Source of the DNA: Opeltia flavorubescens
Lineage: Eukaryota > Ascomycota > Lecanoromycetes > Teloschistales > Teloschistaceae
Direction of reading: 5' to 3'
Length of the DNA: 64,000 nucleotides
Assembly (NCBI GenBank): GCA_000442125.1
Contig: KE546971.1
Location: 870,583-934,582, forward strand
Position numbers and translations under genes: made by a program. This document shows, one piece after another, positions 42,807-54,368 of this stretch (within the stretch, counting starts at the first letter, position 1; the number at the start of each line of letters is the position of its first letter). The notes beneath the pieces are model-generated. The model ran no database searches and was not told the origin of the DNA. It worked only from the letters and a program-made list of their open reading frames with translations.

Positions 42807-45380
42807 TGCTCTGATTATCTTGGCTGCCTTGAGCTACAGTGCTAGTAAGTTCGGATTATCCCTTTGGTCAGGGGAAAGCAGTTGCATATGCAACGTGGAG
42901 CTGCTGGCAGGCTCCGCACAAAAGCTGCCAAGATGGTATGTTTCAAGAAGAAATGATTGAGGGAGAATCTGATATATAGGTTTGCAGCATTCGACGACGA
43001 ATGAGCATCTAGAGAATGGGATGGGGTCATGCTAGAATTTACGGATCTTTTCATGTACTCCTTCCTGGTGGCAAAGATTCCGGTCAAGAAAGATGCGGGC
43101 CTAACAAAGCCGGTGAAGGATAGAATACCTTATGTGTGCATACGCTAGACCATCAACGATACCGGATCACGGACTCAAGATATCGCTTGCAGCGGCCAGC
43201 TCAGACACTGGGGAACGATACGATTGAGTCCCTCTTAATGAGTGCATGATTTAACACGTAGGTGGCAATCCCTCTGCTTCCTCATTTCTTCATGCTGTTT
43301 ATTCCGACATCAGCAATAGCGCGCCTGGAACAGACTGTTGACTACTGATTCTGTGGGATCTAGTTCCGGCAACCCATCGATTGTGGAGGCAGGAGCAAGC
43401 CATGGCGTTGGGCAGACTTCATCATCTGCACGTAAGCATTTCAACGACAAAATCTGCCACGGCGGTGAGGCGCAAACTGCCATTGACGCACAGAATTTTA
43501 CAAGCGCCGGCGGGTGTCACCGTCATGGTGCCCATTGGAAAAAGGCTCTGTCACGTGCGATCAGGCCATCTCTGGGTTGGCGCACTGAGTACAGCCATTG
43601 TCCAAAGACTGGGACATTTGAGCGAGGGTTCTTCTCTTATACTCCTACTGAATCAGACTTTGCTTCGACCAGGTGTAAACCAATCTCGATGATCGACCTC
43701 CTCTACAAGCATACTCACACCAGCTTTTCTCCCTCATCATTGTTGGAAACTTGCAATTGACACTATTCGACTCCACTACAGTCTACGCAACTCTCTTTTA
43801 ACCTCTCTCATGACGATTTATCATTGGTTATTGCTGTTTTGAATCTCATGTGTGTGGTGCTAAGCAACAGTGCTTCCAATCAACGCAGCATCTCCAACCA
43901 ATGTATCCCTGTCCCTGTCTAAGATTTGGTTCACCAGGGTTCATGAGGCATACCGCAGCCTTTCCTGAGATGCGAGGCGGATATGGGGATAGGCCGGGAT
44001 GGCAGAGTGAGGAGAGCATTGTTATAGATATGACTAACCAAAGAAGATGTAGTGGGGTACTCGCTGCTATCCGGTGTAGGCCACACACCTGCAACGCCAT
44101 CAGACCACGGTAAAGTCGCAGGATCTAAAGAGTGGACGCCTTCTGCAAGGAGCACTGCAACACTGTGGCACGAAACCGTTTCCCCCACATGAAATTACGC
44201 AACCGCTGACAATTGCGGCTCCCCATTATTAAGCAGTATGTCAAACCAACCGCCCCGATTTTGTTTAGAAGCAAAAAGATATGATAAGGGACAAAAATTG
44301 TGTCGCCTCGACCAATCTCACGGACCAATGCATTGGCGTCTCCGCCTTCACACCACGTCACCTTGTGGTACCAACAACCTCGAAAGCTTTAGAGACGCAC
44401 AGCCGTTTAACAGAGCCGCGAACCGAAAATGCTGAGCTGCATATCCGATGCTCCGTTCTTGCTAAAGTTCGTGTATCTGTGTCATAACCCTAGGATTACA
44501 GTGATAGGTGGGTTGAGCTATTATCTAGTAGGCGTAGCAGCACATGCCCCAAATATTTTGGGTTTCGAGAAACCTCACGGATACCATGGAGCTCATCAGG
44601 GCTCCTTTTCGCCGTTACTTACATGGCTCCCCAAAGACTGTTCGCTGATTCGCGGCTTCACGCTGGCTTCAAGATTACTTGCCGCCGCATTATCATTCAA
44701 TTGACCCAAGGTAATCCTTTCGTTTTCAGTGAGGTAGGTTATTTTGCTATTAATCTGTACACTGCCATTATGATCTTGATCCGAAAGGGCCGATTAGGTA
44801 CCAAAATGACGTGCTTCTTTACACCGCTAGTAGAGTGAGGCTGTACTGCTCGAGGGATCGAGATCTCCCCGTTTGTTAGAGAATCAGCTGACCTCGGCTT
44901 TCTCTTCTCATGTGGGCAAGCTGCCAAAGTCCTTGGCATTTGACAACTGTGTATCTTCGAGGTATCGATCCATGCCATCACCGACAGCGGTGCTTCTTTC
45001 CTCTACCTATGCTGTCATCTCACCCCTTCAATTGAAGCGTAAGGCATGGAATTGGAAATTTATTGGTGCTGAATGTTGTGAATCAGGACGGTGGCATGAC
45101 TTGTGGAGAATTCCGACTGACGATATGGGTTTGAAAGCATACTCAATGCGTTACCCACTGCCTTTGAGACGACGATGTTACCTTTTTCTATGCATACATG
45201 ATACTGTCAAATGAGAAGCAGACAGGTCACGTGAATAAGCAAGACTCGGTTGATAGAAGCAACGTAAAGGCGCTATAATTTCAGATCAATCTACTAGATC
45301 GATATATTGACATTACTGTCTGTCATATCGTATCTCATCGCCTGCTAGGGTATCATGCAACGAATGTCAAAAAAAGCCAC
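42807..45380. other. Second gene-poor block
   Basis: 2.6 kb between the starts side of the zinc-cluster gene and the 3' end of iks1. Overlapping frames at 43338-43760 and 43381-43692 begin with non-ATG codons and show no domain. Other frames are below 115 codons. I see no transposon ends, RIP-like AT enrichment or RNA gene. It may contain a long promoter for the zinc-cluster gene. Confidence 0.45.
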
Positions 45381-47496
45381 CTATATCTCATCCCAAGCTT
45401 TTACCCTGAGCATACACAAAGCGTCAGACGTGGAGAAGATAATCAACATTAGTACATGTATGGTAACCAGCAATACTGAATTGCGGACGCGGACGTCAAT
45501 AAACGCGATATCAATAGCCGCCAGAGCCAGGAGTGGATACATGACGGTTGGCTTAGCGGCCATTGGGCTGCAGAGCCAATTCAAGGAATACATTTTGAGC
45601 AGAAAGATGAGGATCTTGAAGGACCTCTGAGTGGAAGAGTCGTTGTACCGAATGTTGCGGACGGACAAGAAGGATCCAGATCGAGGCGGAGCTGGCAGTT
45701 GTGCCATGTTTTTTCGCGCTTTTGTGGGCGAAGGATATGGTTCGCGCACGATGAGGCTGTCGCTTGGGCTCCTTGGGCTCGTTGAGCCGTCCTCGGCAGA
45801 TGGCGATTGCGCACGGCTCTTGAATTGCTGGAAAGAGGAAAGACGGAGGTTGACATTTCTTCCAGCTCGAGTGAAACCCGTTGCGGATTGAAGCTGTGTC
45901 CGCGTTGGTGACTGTGGTCTTGGTGTTCCCCCGTGGGGGCTGTCCACAGGGGAGATGCGAGATGTGTTACGCAGATCATCAAAGATGTGCCCTGCTGATG
46001 GTGGTCGGGCATCAGCAATCTCGTCAAGACCTGAGCCGGTTTTGATCCCGTGGAGTATCTCCTCTGCACTGGGCCTGTCTGTTGGGTCGAGGGAAAGAAG
46101 TCGACGAAGAAATGTATACAACTTCTCAGGCAGTTCCGGTCGCAATTTCCGCTCCTCGTGGAGTCCGGACCATGACGTGATCTCCTCTTTAAGCTGGTCA
46201 AGGTCTTCGTCCTCCTCGTTGAGGTCATCAGCGTGCTGATAAGGCAGACGAGAAAAGCAAAGGAAATAGAGAATCATGCCAAGAGAGAAAATATCCGACT
46301 TGGTTGTAAAATTGCCAAGTGCTCCAAACTCGTCTCGCCGAAGGACTTCTGGGGCACAATACGAGATTGTACCAGTTGCTCCTGTAGATTTACGAACCAT
46401 ACTCTCAACCTGTACTTCACCAAAATCACTGACCAGAACACGCAGGGGCCCTTTCCCGGAATCATGAAGTAAGCAATTACTAGGCTTGAGATCTCGATGG
46501 ATGTAGCCATTCACGTGTAGATGATTCAGACCAGAGGTGATGTCTTTGAAGAACGAGTAGATTTCCTCAAATGGGAGCTTCCGACCGCGAACACCTTCAG
46601 GGGTGTTAGGCTGATGCTGTGACCGTCGTCTCATACGAGTCTCCAATTGAACACGAAATGTAGTATCTGACGGTTCATCTGGCTGATTCACGATGTAACG
46701 GTGCAGATCACCAGCATTGCAATATTGCTGGAGGATGTAAGCACAGGGAACACTTGGCCCGAAGTTGGACAGTTTGACGTCTTCAAGCCAGACATGACGA
46801 TAGGACACGAGATGCTGATGGGACAGGTACTGAAGTAATTGGACTTCAATCAAGACCTTCTCAAGCCATTCGTGATCGTCTCCCACCGGAACCCGCTTGC
46901 AAGCAAAATATCCTAAGGTTACGCCATCTAGCACATGTTTGACGAGGAGCACGACGCCTTTACCTCCACGTCCGAGCTCTTTTTCCTCGACGAAGAAGCG
47001 CTTAAAATAGCCTTGGCTGAAAGCGGTGACAGATATACCAGCAGGAGACTCTTGTGGTTCGGAGACTCGAGTTGGGGATGCTGCTAAGCTCGACCGTATA
47101 CCTGCAGGTTGCACTAATCGTCTTCGTGGAGAGGGAGGTCCGGATAAGTCTTCAATGTCCGAGCCTGGCAAGCTGTCGTGAAGCATGCGGAAGTAGTCCG
47201 GATTGACGAAGCCAGCGGGCACATCTGGGTTCGAGCTACCATGTCCTTGGCCATGTTGTCCAGTGTCGTCTCGTTGTAAAGGTCGGTGGCAGTAGGGACA
47301 CTCAGTTAGTTCAAGATTGGCATGTGAGACGTTGCGAAGGGCCAACTGCTTTGACTGCGGATCGTAGACGACGACAGCATTGTTATGACGTCTAAACGTG
47401 TCGTTGCATTAGAGGTGCCGTTGATGGAGACATTCGCATGGAAACATACAGGACAATCTCGCGGTTAGCGGCATAGTTGTATGGTATGATCGACAT
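45381..47496 (-). CDS. iks1: Iks1-type serine/threonine kinase with C-terminal membrane segments
   Basis: Exon 1 (47496-47450) and exon 2 (47391-45381), joined in phase 2, give 685 residues. The short first exon supplies MSIIPYNYAANREIVL, continuing into RHNNAVVVYDPQSKQL, the standard fungal Iks1 opening. CPYCHRPL near residue 46 could bind zinc together with nearby His. The kinase domain spans about 145-480: LGRGGKGVVLLVK, HRDLKPSN, DFG, APEVL. A large insert lies between the N-lobe strands and helices. A disordered Ser/Arg/Pro region follows. The last ~80 residues contain two or three hydrophobic segments, suggesting membrane anchoring. Iks1 function is poorly known; the yeast gene is uncharacterised apart from phenotype data. 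The raw frame lacks an ATG near its 5' end, so the first exon decides the start. Confidence 0.88.
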
Positions 47497-48458
47497 GATT
47501 GAGGCTTTGTCCAGAGCTCATATCATTGGCAAACTTCACGCCTCAGCCATATGCAGATTGACGCTGCTGGCCTGTTCTTTGCGCTTCCCAATTTCTGCAT
47601 GATAGGAGAACGCCATGTTGCGATTGGCGGGCCCAACAATTTGATATTGAACGTTTCTACCGTTTCTGTTGTGCTTTAGTTGCCAATGAGAAGACATGTT
47701 CAGTGGTGAGGCTAAAAGCTAAGATACAATCTGTCGTCGGCGGCGTATATCCGCTAAGGGCGCCAAGACAACAGTCAAATGTAGAGTAGCACCTGGGGGC
47801 CTGGTGGCACTCTAGACTTCACGTTCTCCACCATTCGGATCAGGACGCTCCACGGTTCGAGAAGTGCAATGCGGCAGCCTGAATATGGTGATTCAATCGC
47901 CGGTTCTTCCTACTCTTTGCATTGTTTGAAGCGTTCCATCGCTACGATATCTGACGACTATGGCTTCCTCGAGCCATGTTGGCAGAGAAGTTGTCTCTAA
48001 AGCATACAAGTATTGAGATAAGAAGATTGGGTAAATGGTAAAAGTTGAATATGTACAGAGTGGCTGTACATCAAAAATGCATTTGGCTAAGGCTTTGTGA
48101 ATAAGGTAATGCTTGTGTACCAATACTCGATAGATTCCATGTTTTCCCTTTGAAATCACGTAGAAGGGTTTCGGCTGCTCATATCGTCAATGGAGTGTAA
48201 AATAGTGTTAAGCTAAATTTCAAATATGTTCCTTTCCGATAGTCTCATTCATCAATGTGAAGTCCCAAAGCCAGCCTTTGGATTTCTTTCGAAGCAGGAA
48301 CAAATCAATTCAACACATCGATTTCAACATTACGGGCATTCTAGCTCAAAAGACCCTTGAGGCTGGTTCGCGTCCTTCCACTCTCGATACTGCTTGCGAC
48401 GACGATGTAAGCAATTAGGCAGAATCCAATACTTGCCCACTCTTACACCTGGATCATC
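47497..48458. other. Divergent intergenic region iks1/RBR gene
   Basis: 962 bp between divergent starts. No supported gene. An 88-codon minus-strand frame (47893-48159) has no recognisable feature. Confidence 0.45.
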
Positions 48459-50126
48459 ATGGACGAGGCCACAGCAGCCATCGTCTTGTCACTCCAACTC
48501 GATGACCTAAATCGTCTTCTAGACTCATCCACCACTGATAATTCAAAGGCCACATCCCCTGACTATCGTCTTGTCCTTACAGCCTACCGCGATGAGTTGT
48601 CAGGACGATCGAGCACTCTTCACGATCGACGGATGGGCCGTAGTATAGCGAATGCCGTCGTCGCGGATCGACAGACCTTGGCCACAGTGAGCAAATTGGA
48701 AAATGATGCCATCGACGACCGAGCTGCTGCTTGTCGTTTTGATGAACAGCTCAATGGACCGCTCGGCGAAAGAACCCGCAACATTGCAAACGCAAATAGG
48801 CCAGCCCCATTTATCGACCTAACGATTCCCAATGACTGTAGAATAGACAGTCTCGCAAGACTCAATTCTACACAGCCTGACGTCGTCAACCTCGTAACAT
48901 GGACAAAGCCTCAACGAAAATCTAATCCAACACCAGTTCGTGAATCTCAAGGCCTCACGAATAAAACGAATGCCTCCAAATCCCAACTTCAGCCAGAGCA
49001 AGGGAACATCAACCGTTCTGGGCAAGGTCAGCAAGGCACTGAATTTTCCTCAGAGCTCAAAATTGTGAACGGTGACAACAGCACTGACGAAAGAATAATG
49101 GAGGTCTCTGAGTTGGAATATGCTCGCCTGTCGAGCATTCCACAGAAACGCATGGGAGATAAGCTAGAGAGTGACAGGCCAGCAAAACGAGCCAACCACC
49201 GCGGGGCTTTTACCGGAATCGAAGATCCTGTCCTTGGGGTGAAGAAAATCTGTGCTTGCTGCAATGATGCTGTTCACTATTTTGCAGCAGTATATGCACC
49301 TTGTGGTCACGACTATTGCAGTGAGTGCGCGAAACGGCTATTCACGCTGTCTACGAGCGACGAGTCGCTTTTCCCTCCGCGATGTTGCCGTCAACCTATT
49401 CCCCTGGCCGCCGTTGACGTTTTCCTTACAGCTGAATTTATTCGGCACTTTCACGAAAAGTCCATTGAATATACGACTGCGAATAAAACCTACTGTGCAT
49501 GGCCTACGTGTTCGGCATTCATTCCTCCAAGTAAGATCAACGGCAGCATCGCAGTCTGTCCAAAATGCGCATTCTGGGTTTGTACGATGTGTAAAGGGGC
49601 CACCCATCAAGGACGTGATTGCCCGAAAGATACGGCACTCAGCGACCTCCAGGCACTGGCCAAGGGAGAAGGCTGGCAACGTTGCTATCGCTGCAGGCGA
49701 TATATTGAGCTGAAGCACGGCTGCAACCATATCACGTAAGTCTCGTTCATCCTTCTATAGCCATGATGCAGCTAACGAAGCGGAAGATGCCTTTGCCGTG
49801 CTGAATTTTGTTACGTGTGCGGAGCGCGGTGGAAGACATGTAAATGCCCACAGTGGGACGAAAATCGCCTTGTCGAGCGAGCAAACCGAGTTGTGAATCA
49901 ACGTCAAGCACCCGAGGCAGCCCAAGCGCCTGCGGCAAGGGCAGCAGCCGTTGCTCAAGTGCAAAATGACTTGGCTCAGCAACTCGAAGACTGTGATCAT
50001 ACTTGGAGTCGGGAACGTCACGACGGCGATTGTGAAGAATGCGGGCAGTACTTTCCTCATTTCCTCTACCAATGCGATGACTGTGGCATATGGTCTTGTG
50101 CGTATTGCAGACATCATCGCCTCTAA
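48459..50126 (+). CDS. RING-IBR-RING (RBR) E3 ubiquitin ligase
   Basis: Ubiquitin ligase that passes ubiquitin through a RING2 cysteine thioester. Exons 48459-49735 and 49787-50126, phase 2, give 538 residues. Residues 1-260 are variable, with a MIU/UIM-like acidic helix possible but not clear. RING1 begins at C265 (CACCND, then APCGHDYCSECAKRLF). The IBR covers about 345-395 with paired Cys around CPKCAFWVCTMCKG. RING2 begins near 410, with GCNHITCLCRAEFCYVC spanning the intron; C422 in HGCNHIT corresponds to the catalytic cysteine of the class. A second Cys/His cluster near the C-terminus (CDHTW, then CEECGQYF, CDDCGIWSC) adds a further zinc site, a common feature of this ascomycete subfamily. 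The substrate is unknown. The N-terminal frame alone stops at 49739, within RING2. Confidence 0.88.
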
Positions 50127-50873
50127 CGTGGATGGATCCGCAATCGAGACGTCGGAAGCTAGGATTAATGGTAGCGACTGCTACGGAAGTCAAGTAGGCA
50201 CAACACGATAGATATTCGTGCCTTGTAAACGGTGATAAAAGGGGCTTCACTATGCGCTCGATTTCCCATGAGCAGAACAGACTATGATCTGTATTAGATA
50301 GATGGTACGTCATTCGTAGATGATATTACAAGAACTCCATTGAGCTATTCAGATCTTGGAGGCAGTGATTAAAATCAGGATTTCGGATAGGATTCTATAC
50401 ATATTGATAGGATCGACAGTAGGAAAACAAGTTTAGGCTATGGTTGCAGGTTCTAGGTGAGAAGCTTGGACCTCTAGTGGCCGGGACGTAACCAAGGTTT
50501 GTTCATCCCAGCCCCACCAGACGAACGACCTGCCACCTATTAATTGAACGGTTATCCACGTCAACGGCTAAGCTTGACTCTTACTTCTAACATCTTGCGC
50601 GAATCTTACATGTTACTTCATTTATTTTATTTTTTCCCGGTCTTTCCGCATAATCCAACTTCTACAGCAATATCTGCGCCCTGCACACTGCGATAGCTAG
50701 CCTTGCCCTCTTGAAGCCTACTTCGAGTATTCCGCGGCACATCTACTCATATCCGACAGGCAAACGAAGAGCCAAACGTAAGGGTACCAGTCAACGATTT
50801 CTCGGCCAGCTCCTTCGAAGGAAAATCGTCCTTGAGCGTATCCTCCAGCTCGATAGAATCTTTTCCCGTCAAG
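50127..50873. other. Intergenic region RBR gene/MARVEL-like gene
   Basis: 747 bp. An AT-rich stretch lies near 50600-50640, followed by a pyrimidine-containing segment. A 225-codon frame crossing 50711-51388 conflicts with the spliced membrane protein and has no domain. It probably holds the promoter of the downstream gene. Confidence 0.45.
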
Positions 50874-51666
50874 ATGATTGGCGGATTGCTGTTTACCTTC
50901 TGGCGCTTCGCCGAGATCGTCACGCTGATACCTACTCTGGGCATGCTGGTATCTCTTCCTTTGTTGCTCTCGCCTGGATAATCGCTCACCTCTGTACAGG
51001 CATACTTCGTTCATCAGTTCGAGAGCAAAAACCTCCTAACTCCAAATTCCGTCCTGTAAGCTTCCAATCCCAAAGATATTACACTAAACCCGAGGGCTTA
51101 CAATACTATCCAGCGTCCTCTTCATCGTCTCCGTCCTTGCCGCAGCGTGGGCCATCGTCACCGTCTTCCGCCGTAAATCTACTCGTGATTCTGCCATCTT
51201 CGTCTCTTTCATCGACCTCGCATTTGTCGGCGCATTCATTGCTGGTGTCTACGAACTCCGCTACATTGCCAAGTCGGACTGCACAAACTTTTCCGCCGAC
51301 AGTCACTTTTCCCTCACCATCAATAACAATGGGGTTAGCGGATCGTCGCCTTTTCATCTCAACACGGACAAGAACTGCGCCATGTTGAAGGCGAGCTTTG
51401 CGTTCGGGATCATGAATTGCATCTTCTTTGCCATTACAAGTTTCTTTTTGCTGTTCATGCATCGCAAGAGGGAAGATAAGGAAGTCGTGGTAAAGGAAAG
51501 TTATAGGAGGCGCAGTCATGATTCGAGGTGAGTCTCTTCTGTGAAATGACTGGCTTTGGACTGGAACTAGGAAAAGCTGACTTCGATTGACAGACGCGGT
51601 CATTCTCGTAGCGGTAGCGGACATCATCGTCGATCCCATGATAGCAGACGTCAGTATTACGTCTGA
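50874..51666 (+). CDS. Four-helix MARVEL-like membrane protein
   Basis: Found by splicing rather than as one frame: exons 50874-50948, 51000-51055, 51114-51527 and 51594-51666 give 205 residues with all phases closed and strong GT..AG sites. Four hydrophobic segments are visible: about 4-30, 43-61, 70-92 and 137-160. The third is followed by YELRYIAKSDC and the loop before helix four contains a second Cys, allowing a disulphide. This layout matches fungal MARVEL-domain proteins, which organise plasma-membrane or secretory membrane microdomains. The cytosolic tail (about 161-205) is rich in Arg, His and Ser and contains RRSHDSRR twice. The exact family and location cannot be fixed from sequence. 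Confidence 0.72.
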
Positions 51667-52113
51667 ATTGATTCCTGATCAGGGGGCAAAGCGGATTAGG
51701 GAAATGGGATTACGCGCCAGGTCGATCCGAGGGTCATTTTCTTCAATGTTCAATATTTCGATGTTAACTGCAGGCTTTTGAAAGGCTGCTGGTAGCGATT
51801 TAGCGCTAGCGTTTTGGGAGTCTTACGGAGGATTTGATGGAGGAAAGGGAGAATCATCGGAATTCGGGGCAAATTGTGACTTGATAGCATCATGAATCTC
51901 CTTTACCCAGTAAAATGCTAGTAGTGGGAAGTCTTCGAAGCTCTTGACTGCGGGTCTCACATACGATTTTATTTGCGCGATTAAGTACTTCCATTCTTGT
52001 TCCAAGTTATATAATGTCGCTAGGACAGTATCTACATATGATGATTCATCAAATTCCCACAGACTGTGCTATTTATATGTCCACCCAAGTCTCGGAGTCC
52101 AACGTTCATCCTC
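51667..52113. other. Intergenic region, convergent 3' ends
   Basis: 447 bp between the MARVEL-like gene and the MFS gene. No feature seen beyond probable 3' UTRs. Confidence 0.5.
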
Positions 52114-53640
52114 TCACAACAAATACCGGTAATCAGGACTCAAATCACCCATCTCCGTTTTTTCAAACTCTGTCAACCCTAAATTCCTCGGCGTCTTCTC
52201 CCTCGTGCGATTCTGCCAGAGTATACTCCCCGCATAGATCAAGCAGCTCGCCGCACTCAGGCAGATGAACGAGATACAGATACTATATCCAGTCTTGAAA
52301 AAATTCGGTTTGTCCTTAGGCAAAAACGCGTACGTGGCGATTATGCCGCCGATGTTACCGAATCCGATCTGGTACGCGGTGCCGACGGCGCGACGATGGT
52401 GGCCCCCGAGGTTCATGGTAAACCAGCAGACGATGACGGGCATGGCGCTGTAGACGCCCATGGTGACGCAGAAAAGGGCGCCATATTCGAGCTTGTGGTT
52501 ATCGTGCACTGTGATAAGGATACCAAAGCCAGCAATAGCGATGCAGATAGGGATGATAGTAAAAGCGAAACGATGTTTGAACTTGTCACTGAAGAAGGCT
52601 ACGACCATAGCGAAGGTAAATGATGCGGCCCATGGCGGGACGGAGTGCAGTTGCGTTTGAATGGGGGAGTAACCGTACGATTGGATGATCCCTGGGGCGA
52701 AGAACGCGTATCCGTAGGCAGGGACAATAAGACCAAAGTACATGAAACCGCCGACGAAGATCTTGTAATCTTTGAAGACTTTTATAACATCCTTGACGCC
52801 GATGGCGCGTTCGGCGGCGGAGCGACCTTGGTCCTTGCGCAGCCGTCGCTGGATATAGGTGCGCTCTTCTTCGTTGAGCCATTTCGCGCTCTCGGGGAAA
52901 TCGGGGATCAGGAAGAAGAAGAGGAAGGCGACGACACAGGTGAGAAGACCCTCGAGTATAAAAATCCAGCGCCATCCTTCGTAGCCGCGAATTCCCTTCA
53001 TCTTTCCTATGGCAGATGCAAGGAGGCCACCGAAGGCACCGGCAAGGGATGTAGAGCCGAAGAAGAAGGAATATCGCTTCTGGGCTTCGCTGCGCTTGTA
53101 CCACATGCCGATGAGGTAGAAGGAGCCGGGAAACATACCGGTCTCAGCAAGGCCGAGAAAGAAACGGGTAGCAAGGAGGCCGGAGTAGTTCTGGACAAGT
53201 CCCTGGCAGATGGTGACGAGGCCGAAGAGGAACATGCATGCTGAGAGCCAAACGTGAGGTTTTAGTTTTTTAAGGATCACGTTGGAAGGGATCTCGAATA
53301 CAATATATGGGATAAAGAAGATGGTCAGAGCGTTATTATACTGCGTATTTTTAAGGTTGAGCTCCTCCTGCAGGCCGAAAATGGAGGCATTGGCAATATT
53401 GGTACGGTCGAGAAAAGCGAGGAGGTAGAGGATGCTGAGGACGGGGATGACACGCAGGTCAATTTTGGCGATAAGTTTGCGCTGGGTGGTATGAGGGGGG
53501 CATTGGACATGTAAGTCATCGTCGTATTCAGCGTTGGAATGCTGGGCAATGTCGGGATCATAGTAGTTGTTCCCATATTGCTGCTGTTGCTCCTTATCCA
53601 GCGACGGGTCTGGAGAGGCGGATTTCTCTGCCAATCCCAT
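52114..53640 (-). CDS. MFS transporter, anion:cation symporter (Dal5/Tna1-like) family
   Basis: Plasma-membrane carrier of small organic anions; fungal relatives carry allantoate, nicotinate, pantothenate or related acids. Single exon of 508 residues with about 12 hydrophobic segments and a charged central loop. Family marks: LLAFLDRTNIANA in the first helix, FFIPYIVFEIPSN, RFFLGLAETGMFPG and GYEGWRWIFILEGL. The N-terminal ~50 residues are acidic and Gln/Tyr-rich. The frame is open upstream to 53664 but only with a TTG, so the start is the ATG at 53640. The substrate cannot be inferred: neighbours give no pathway context. It is divergent from the AT-hook/F-box-like gene, with 728 bp between starts. 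Confidence 0.88.
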   Translation of the reverse strand: MGLAEKSASPDPSLDKEQQQQYGNNYYDPDIAQHSNAEYDDDLHVQCPPHTTQRKLIAKIDLRVIPVLSILYLLAFLDRTNIANASIFGLQEELNLKNTQYNNALTIFFIPYIVFEIPSNVILKKLKPHVWLSACMFLFGLVTICQGLVQNYSGLLATRFFLGLAETGMFPGSFYLIGMWYKRSEAQKRYSFFFGSTSLAGAFGGLLASAIGKMKGIRGYEGWRWIFILEGLLTCVVAFLFFFLIPDFPESAKWLNEEERTYIQRRLRKDQGRSAAERAIGVKDVIKVFKDYKIFVGGFMYFGLIVPAYGYAFFAPGIIQSYGYSPIQTQLHSVPPWAASFTFAMVVAFFSDKFKHRFAFTIIPICIAIAGFGILITVHDNHKLEYGALFCVTMGVYSAMPVIVCWFTMNLGGHHRRAVGTAYQIGFGNIGGIIATYAFLPKDKPNFFKTGYSICISFICLSAASCLIYAGSILWQNRTREKTPRNLGLTEFEKTEMGDLSPDYRYLL

Positions 53641-54368
53641 GTCAGCAAATCCGGGGAAAGCCAAAATCGCGGGATGACGTTATCTACTTTCACGACCAAA
53701 CATGGCGGACGTTGGAAATAACACTCGTTAATCAAGCCTCTCGCAATCGTTGTATCGTTATGATCCCATGGAAACGGACAGCAAGATAAGGGTAGAAGCA
53801 GATGAAGGAATGAGCACAGTCATCAACCTACCGAGTATATACACTTAGTCTGCAGCTGGTCCACGCGATTTCCTCTTCTTCTCCGAACCTTCCCTTCCCC
53901 ACCGACCCGAACATCCTATCCTCGCTAAGGAATGGTAGCGTCGCATTATGCTTCCCCCCTTCATCTTAAGATCTGCGTGCAGACAGAACCACGTGACCAG
54001 CTATCTTTCGAATAAGATTCTTTGGGCTATTTAGTATCAAGAAACGGTTTTGCAGCTCCTTTTTTGCTTGCGCCTTACTAAGGGACTACACTGCGCTTTC
54101 TTGACCATGTCATCTTCAAAGGCACTTCAATTGGTGACCACGAATTAAAAGTAAATGCTTTCTTAATTGTATCCTACATTAATATCACTCAATACTGCTT
54201 AGCGTGATCATTGGTGATCAAGGTGGGGTCATATTATATCCGAATTAAAGCTACTAGTACTTCTACACTTCAGCTTCACATCTATACCGAATAAAGTAGA
54301 ATTCATCTTTTTATTCACATGCGCACGCATTCAATTATAGCCGAGAACCGAGACAGCAGATTTGCATC
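53641..54368. other. Divergent intergenic region MFS gene/AT-hook gene
   Basis: 728 bp, AT-rich toward the right, with a CACGTGAC site at 53990-53997. It is presumed to hold both promoters. No gene is seen. Confidence 0.5.

Noticed and set aside
43338-43760. Overlapping + strand frames of 140 and 103 codons
   Set aside because: Both need TTG-type starts, show no homology and exclude each other by overlap.
50711-51388. 225-codon + strand frame
   Set aside because: Conflicts with the well-supported four-exon membrane protein; low-complexity Ser/Pro text is a shadow frame of it.
32977-53997. CACGTGAC E-box-like sites at 32977, 43550 (reverse), 45226 (reverse) and 53990
   Set aside because: Four in 64 kb is close to chance and they are not consistently placed near starts.
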